Shown piece by piece: positions 60,248 through 64,000 of a DNA stretch of 64,000 nt (position 1 is the stretch's first letter; the number at the start of each line of letters is the position of its first letter). The DNA is from CAIWHR01 sp963786625. GTDB lineage: Bacteria > Pseudomonadota > Gammaproteobacteria > Burkholderiales > Casimicrobiaceae. The stretch spans positions 1-64,000 of the forward strand of contig CAWAZS010000014.1 of assembly GCA_963786625.1 (NCBI GenBank). The letters are read 5' to 3'. A program made the position numbers and the translations under genes. The notes beneath the pieces are model-generated. The model worked only from the letters and a program-made list of their open reading frames with translations. It made no database searches and had not been told where the DNA came from.

Positions 60248-60840
60248 GCGTTGGCCGTTGGCGCGTCGTTGGAACCTGTGGAACTCAAGCGTGCTCCGCC
60301 GTCCCGCTCGGGCGCTGCTGCAGGCAAAGCATCTCGGAGACATTCGAGAACCGCATTCGGTCCATTGTCATATCCACACCAGTCAGACTTAGGGGTCGAT
60401 TCTCACATGCCCGAACGAACCGTCGAAGCGGGGAGAGCCATTGTGCACAGAATCTACGCGCCGATAGCGGACGGTCAACCACGACGGCATGCCACGCAAA
60501 GCAACCTTTCCGAGCATGAAGCAATCAACCTTTTCGCAAGTTGCAGTGCAGTCACCCAACAGGTCGTCTTATGCCTACCCCAAAATTCTACGGAATGCAG
60601 TGATTGGCTGAAATGTCGAACCGGACTCAAAAACCCGCGCCTTATCAATCCTTACCTCAGGGCGGAGATGAGTCGAGTATCGCAGTTGTGGGCTCCCGCA
60701 TCGCAAGGAGACTATGGAATGGACGTTTGCGTTAAGTCAATCTTCGTGCATCTGCGCGCCACGCCTTTGGTCAAAATGGTTCGTGGAAGCGAGAGAATAA
60801 ACTGGCAGTGTTCGCTGCTACTTCGTTGAAGGAGAACGCC
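60248..60840. other. 593-base gap without a recognisable gene
   Basis: Between the divergent TonB-like gene and the DUF5648-like gene. Short frames only; none has family resemblance or a good ribosome-binding site. The composition is mixed and A/T-richer than its neighbours, as expected for a two-way promoter region. GAAGGAG at 60829-60835 is the ribosome-binding site of the next gene. Confidence 0.5.
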
Positions 60841-61821
60841 ATGAGTCTCCGATTCTTCAATTCCAAACCGAGCGAGTTGGCAATACGTTTACGTTTCGCA
60901 GCGACGATCGCGGGCGTGGCCGCTGCCGCATGCATCGGCATGCTGGTACCGACGCGCGACGCGCGAGCCGCCGAGGTGTCAGCGGTAGAGTTCTATCACG
61001 CCGAGTTCGACCGCTTCTTTCTCACGACGTCGCCTCTCGAAATGGGACTTCTCGATTCCGGCGTGTACAAGGGCTGGTTGCGCGCCCAGTTTGAATTCAA
61101 AGTGGAGGATGCGCCGGCGCCGGGTCTCGTCCCCGTATGTCGGTTCTTCAGCGCGGCCTTCGCGCCGAAAAGCTCCCACTTCTTTACGGCTTTCCCGGAG
61201 GAGTGCGCCGCGGTGAAGGCAAATCCGAACTGGGTCTTCGAGGGCGAAACCTTCTACGTTCGGTTGCCCGATTTCGCCGGCAGGTGCGAGACCGGCACGA
61301 TGCCCGTCTACCGCGCATACAACGGCGGGCAGGACGGCGCGCCCGCCCATAGGTATTCCCCCTACTTGGGAGATGCGTGCGGCTATTTTGGAAGAGCCTG
61401 CGTCAGGGAAGGGCTCGGTCCCGAAGGTGTTGCCTTCTGCGTCCCCGCATCGCTGGAACTGGCGCAGCAGCGCACGCAGCAAATGAGCGGAGGTATATGG
61501 GAGTTCAGCTACCCAGCTGATGGCCAACCTCAGGTCGTGCGCATGCGCTTTGGAGATGCGGTCGCCTCGGGCTCTCCGGGGCTGCCTCCGCACTACTGGC
61601 CAGAAAGTCCGTATTACGCTCCTGCGATCGGCCAACCCGGCGTCGCCGGTTGGGACCCAGTTGCCGGCAAGATCGTTGTGAGCTTCCTCGCCACGATGCT
61701 CCAATTCGACTTCGATGGTGTGAACGCCACCTCGGGTTGTGCTTATTCGAAGGCGGACTTTTGGGACTTTTATTTCGATGGCCGCGGCCCCTGCAGTCCC
61801 TTGACGGCCCGAAGGATGTGA
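60841..61821 (+). CDS. secreted DUF5648-like protein, 326 aa
   Basis: Signal sequence around residues 20-50 (AATIAGVAAAACIGMLV to ARA), then EFYHAEFDRFFLTTSPLEMG, VPVCRFFSAAFAPKSSHFFT and MPVYRAYNGGQDGAPAHRY. These tandem aromatic F/Y-rich units (RFF....SHFFT, YRAYN....HRY) are typical of DUF5648 repeats in secreted proteins, common in Burkholderiales by recollection. The remaining C-terminal half is unfamiliar. GAAGGAG upstream of ATG 60841 sets the start. Function unknown, perhaps cell-surface binding. Confidence 0.75.
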   Translation: MSLRFFNSKPSELAIRLRFAATIAGVAAAACIGMLVPTRDARAAEVSAVEFYHAEFDRFFLTTSPLEMGLLDSGVYKGWLRAQFEFKVEDAPAPGLVPVCRFFSAAFAPKSSHFFTAFPEECAAVKANPNWVFEGETFYVRLPDFAGRCETGTMPVYRAYNGGQDGAPAHRYSPYLGDACGYFGRACVREGLGPEGVAFCVPASLELAQQRTQQMSGGIWEFSYPADGQPQVVRMRFGDAVASGSPGLPPHYWPESPYYAPAIGQPGVAGWDPVAGKIVVSFLATMLQFDFDGVNATSGCAYSKADFWDFYFDGRGPCSPLTARRM

Positions 61822-62192
61822 TTGCCAGTCCGCCGAAGTCAATTCACTCCTCGCGGGGGCACCGGTTCGTCGTCATTTCATCTGCGTGACCTCCTGCGTT
61901 CGAGTCGTCGGTTCGGGTCAGCAGGCCTGCCGCTTTTGAGGACACGGCGCGAGGACCGGTTGAATCCGCCCTGAATCATGCCTTTCCAGGGCGCAAGAAC
62001 TTCTGCCGATCCTTGCGCCTTCGTAGTGAAATCGCGCGCTGATTGACCGACGAAAAACCCGGCGGCGTCGTCAACACATCGCGATGGCTACCAAAAGCAG
62101 GTGCGCGACGGGCCGGCGCGAATCGTTGCCCACCGCGGGAAGTTCGCGTTGAACATCGGGTTAGGCGCCAACGGGGTGCCCAGCGCGGGACA
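61822..62192. other. 371-base gap without a recognisable gene
   Basis: Convergent intergenic region between the DUF5648-like gene and the monooxygenase-like gene. Only short overlapping frames without family resemblance are seen, and I find no convincing intrinsic terminator. Confidence 0.5.
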
Positions 62193-62581
62193 TCAGTTCC
62201 TGATTTCGCGAAATATTTCCGACTCGGATGGCCGCGCAATCAATCCATCTGGTGTTGCACCGAATTCCCTGCGGAAAGCCGGCATGACCGTCTTCAAGTG
62301 ATTGTCCAGCGCCGAATGCGATGGATAGGTTTCGTACCAAAGAAAAACGATTGGCTCCTTCACGCTTCGGTGCAAACGAAAGCTGGCATTCGGTTCAGAC
62401 TTCCTCGGGAAATCAAGCTGCTTTTCATACCGAGCCTGCAGTTCGTCCTCGCGACCTGCGCCAGGAAAGACCTTCACGACGACACGAGTGAATCATCGGC
62501 TGCCGTTGCGGCAGTGATGAACGCGCCTTGGATTGCCATAAGAGCTACAACGGAGCAGGCGAGATTGGCAAAGGTATTCAT
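62193..62581 (-). CDS. exported antibiotic-biosynthesis-monooxygenase-fold protein, single frameshift
   Basis: Signal peptide MNTFANLACSVVALMAIQGA to ATA in one frame; after a shift near 62480 the domain reads VVVKVFPGAGREDELQARYE, then SEPNASFRLHRS and PIVFLWYETYPSHSALDNHL. The small alpha-beta barrel with YETYPS and a following His (helix plus strand pattern) fits ABM/quinol-monooxygenase relatives. An exported form is unusual. AGAAGG lies upstream of ATG 62581. Substrate unknown. The bases 62582-62877 hold nothing recognisable. Confidence 0.6.
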
Positions 62582-62877
62582 TGGGGCCTTCTCTTGTTGT
62601 CGAAAACGGAACCTGTATCGAAAAGGGCAATGTCTTTCGGTCGTGCATGCCTCGCCGGTTGCCTTGGACCAGCAATAGCGGAGATTCTTGGCGCCCACAA
62701 GAAATTCATTGCCTAAGCGACGAGGAAGCCTGCGTCACGATAGCAGCAAACGGCGTGGCCGACGTGTGAGTTGATTACGGGAGACAACGGCTGGCCGCGA
62801 TGGATTGGCGCCTGAGACCGTTGCATGTCAACCGTCGGATGACAAGCCGTTCGGCCCTGCGATGACCGCTTACGACC

Positions 62878-64000
62878 GAGGCTGTGTGAAAACTCTTTGA
62901 CGCATCCGCGGTCAGAGTTGGCAGGTCGACCTGCCGGAGTTGCGGATGAGCCGATTTATCGAGGGGCAACAGCGGTCACAAGGTGTGCTGTTTCCGGAGC
63001 AGCTTGAGGACTGGATTACCGAGGACAATCCGGTCAGGGCGGTAGACGCCTTCGTCGAGGAACTCGAGCTGGTGCAGTTAGGGTTCGGAGCCGCGAAGCC
63101 TGCGGACACGGGGCGCCCTGCGTACCACCCTGCGGTACTTCTCAAGAGCTACATCTACGGCTACCTGAACCGGGTTCCTTCGAGCCGCCGCCTGGAGCGG
63201 GAAGCGCAGCGCAACGTCGAACTGATGTGGCTGACCGGCCGACTGGCGCCGGATTTCAAGACCATTGCCGACTTTCGTCGAGATAACGGGGTGGCCATCC
63301 AGAAGGTCTGCCGCGAATTCGTCGAGCTGAGCCGACAGATCGGGCTGTTTGGCGAGGCCGTGGTCGCCATTGATGGCAGCAAGTTCAAGGCAGTCAACAA
63401 TCGCGACAAGAACTTCACGCCGCACAAAGTGAGGGCGCGGATGCAGCAGCTCGAGGAGAGCATTGCGCGCTACCTGAACGACCTCGACCGGGCGGATCGG
63501 GAGCCTGCTTCGGTACCGGCGGCCCGGGTGTCACAACTGAAGGAGAAGATTGCCGCGGTGAAAGACCAGGTCCGCAAGCTGCGCCGCATCGAACAGCAAC
63601 TGCAAGAGACTCCCGATCAGCAGGTCTCGCTGACTGATCCCGATGCACGCTCAATGGCAACCAGCGGTCGTGGGACAGGTATCGTGGGTTACAACGTTCA
63701 GGCGGCGGTGGATACCGAGCACCACATGATCGTGGCCCACGAGGTCACCAACGTCGGGCACGACCGAGCGCAGCTCACCGCGATGTCGCAATTGGCGCGA
63801 GACGCGATCGGTGGAGAGAAGCTGATGGTGCTGGCTGATCGTGGTTACTTCGACGGCGAGGAGATCCTCAAGTGCGCCGAGGAGAGAATCACGACGTTGG
63901 TGCCCAAGCCAATAACTTCCAATAGCCGAGCCGACGGGCGTTTCGACAAGCGCGACTTCATCTACATTGCGAAACGTGACGAGTACCGTTGCCCGGCTGG
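62878..64000 (+). mobile_element. IS1182-type insertion sequence, left part
   Basis: The left end is placed at GAGGCTGTGTGAAAACTC (62878-62895), which resembles IS1182-family terminal inverted repeats, 50 bases before the transposase start. The right end and the other repeat are outside the window, so the boundary and any target duplication cannot be confirmed. Confidence 0.7.
62946..64000 (+). CDS. IS1182 family transposase, partial (351 codons, runs off the end)
   Basis: DDE transposase. The N-terminal domain SRFIEGQQRSQGVLFPEQL precedes YHPAVLLKSYIYGYLNRVPSSR. First catalytic Asp in VAIDGSKFKAV, the Ser/Arg-rich coiled insertion (about 180-230), MATSGRGTGIVGYNVQAAVD, and the second Asp in VLADRGYFDGEEI. 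The catalytic Glu lies past the window edge. The frame is uninterrupted, unlike many neighbours. GGAG lies 6 bases before ATG 62946. Confidence 0.94.
   Translation, partial: MSRFIEGQQRSQGVLFPEQLEDWITEDNPVRAVDAFVEELELVQLGFGAAKPADTGRPAYHPAVLLKSYIYGYLNRVPSSRRLEREAQRNVELMWLTGRLAPDFKTIADFRRDNGVAIQKVCREFVELSRQIGLFGEAVVAIDGSKFKAVNNRDKNFTPHKVRARMQQLEESIARYLNDLDRADREPASVPAARVSQLKEKIAAVKDQVRKLRRIEQQLQETPDQQVSLTDPDARSMATSGRGTGIVGYNVQAAVDTEHHMIVAHEVTNVGHDRAQLTAMSQLARDAIGGEKLMVLADRGYFDGEEILKCAEERITTLVPKPITSNSRADGRFDKRDFIYIAKRDEYRCPA

Noticed and set aside
59043..60392. 449-codon plus-strand frame with ASTRA repeats
   Set aside because: Complement of the VEAAR repeat gene; the minus strand has a membrane anchor and a TonB-like domain.
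61976..62239. 87-codon minus-strand frame
   Set aside because: Arg/Ser/Pro-rich composition typical of random GC-rich frames; overlaps the monooxygenase-like gene end.

Overview
The window reads as an alphaproteobacterial chromosome of the Bradyrhizobium/Rhodopseudomonas group (Nitrobacteraceae). Support comes from a high-GC backbone, a typical gene set (DnaB, Alr, RadA, PurF, Der, PanB, RF3, a Tad/Flp pilus locus, several branched-chain amino-acid-type ABC systems) and the palindromic 'tactgggtcccc' and 'gtagcccggatggagc' intergenic repeats of that group. The genus is an inference from pattern recognition; no search was run.

Layout. 0-14.3 kb: housekeeping genes on the plus strand (dnaB, alr, an exonuclease III, a class III cyclase, a CNNM/CorC-type protein, radA, cvpA, purF). 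14.3-18.7 kb: a Sel1 protein, a solute-binding protein and a gene graveyard (degraded MFS transporter, autotransporter barrel, small coiled protein, DUF6894-like protein). 18.9-22.9 kb: an MFS transporter, der, a short lipoprotein and a YfgM-like TPR protein. 23.1-30.5 kb: a Tad pilus locus (flp, cpaB, cpaC, cpaD, cpaE, convergent tadD-like gene) with two PilZ proteins and a decayed second pilin. 30.8-41.8 kb: acyl-CoA ligase, panB, nnrU, a broken sorbosone dehydrogenase, prfC, a guanidine exporter behind a guanidine-II riboswitch, and a phosphate transporter with its DUF47 partner. 41.9-46.6 kb: a complete five-gene liv-type ABC operon.

46.8-54.3 kb is compositionally distinct (more A/T) and looks like an acquired acyl-CoA catabolic island: an AtuA-like protein, a MenB/BadI-like hydratase, a solute-binding protein, an AliA-like CoA ligase, a quinone oxidoreductase and a TetR regulator with a FadR-like palindrome. 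Its left edge cuts a second livG after about 36 codons. Its right edge abuts the 3' end of an aspA-like gene. From 54.5 kb on, a third block (Dcu carrier, SulP-STAS permease, TsdA-like diheme cytochrome, a TonB-like protein with thirteen VEAAR repeats, a DUF5648-like secreted protein, and an IS1182-type element running off the end) resembles betaproteobacterial accessory DNA.

Reading frames are broken unusually often, including in genes that should be intact (radA, cvpA, prfC). In several cases restoring one base at a short G/C run recovers a perfect family sequence, so many lesions are probably sequence errors. Three in-frame stop codons caused by substitutions are harder to dismiss.
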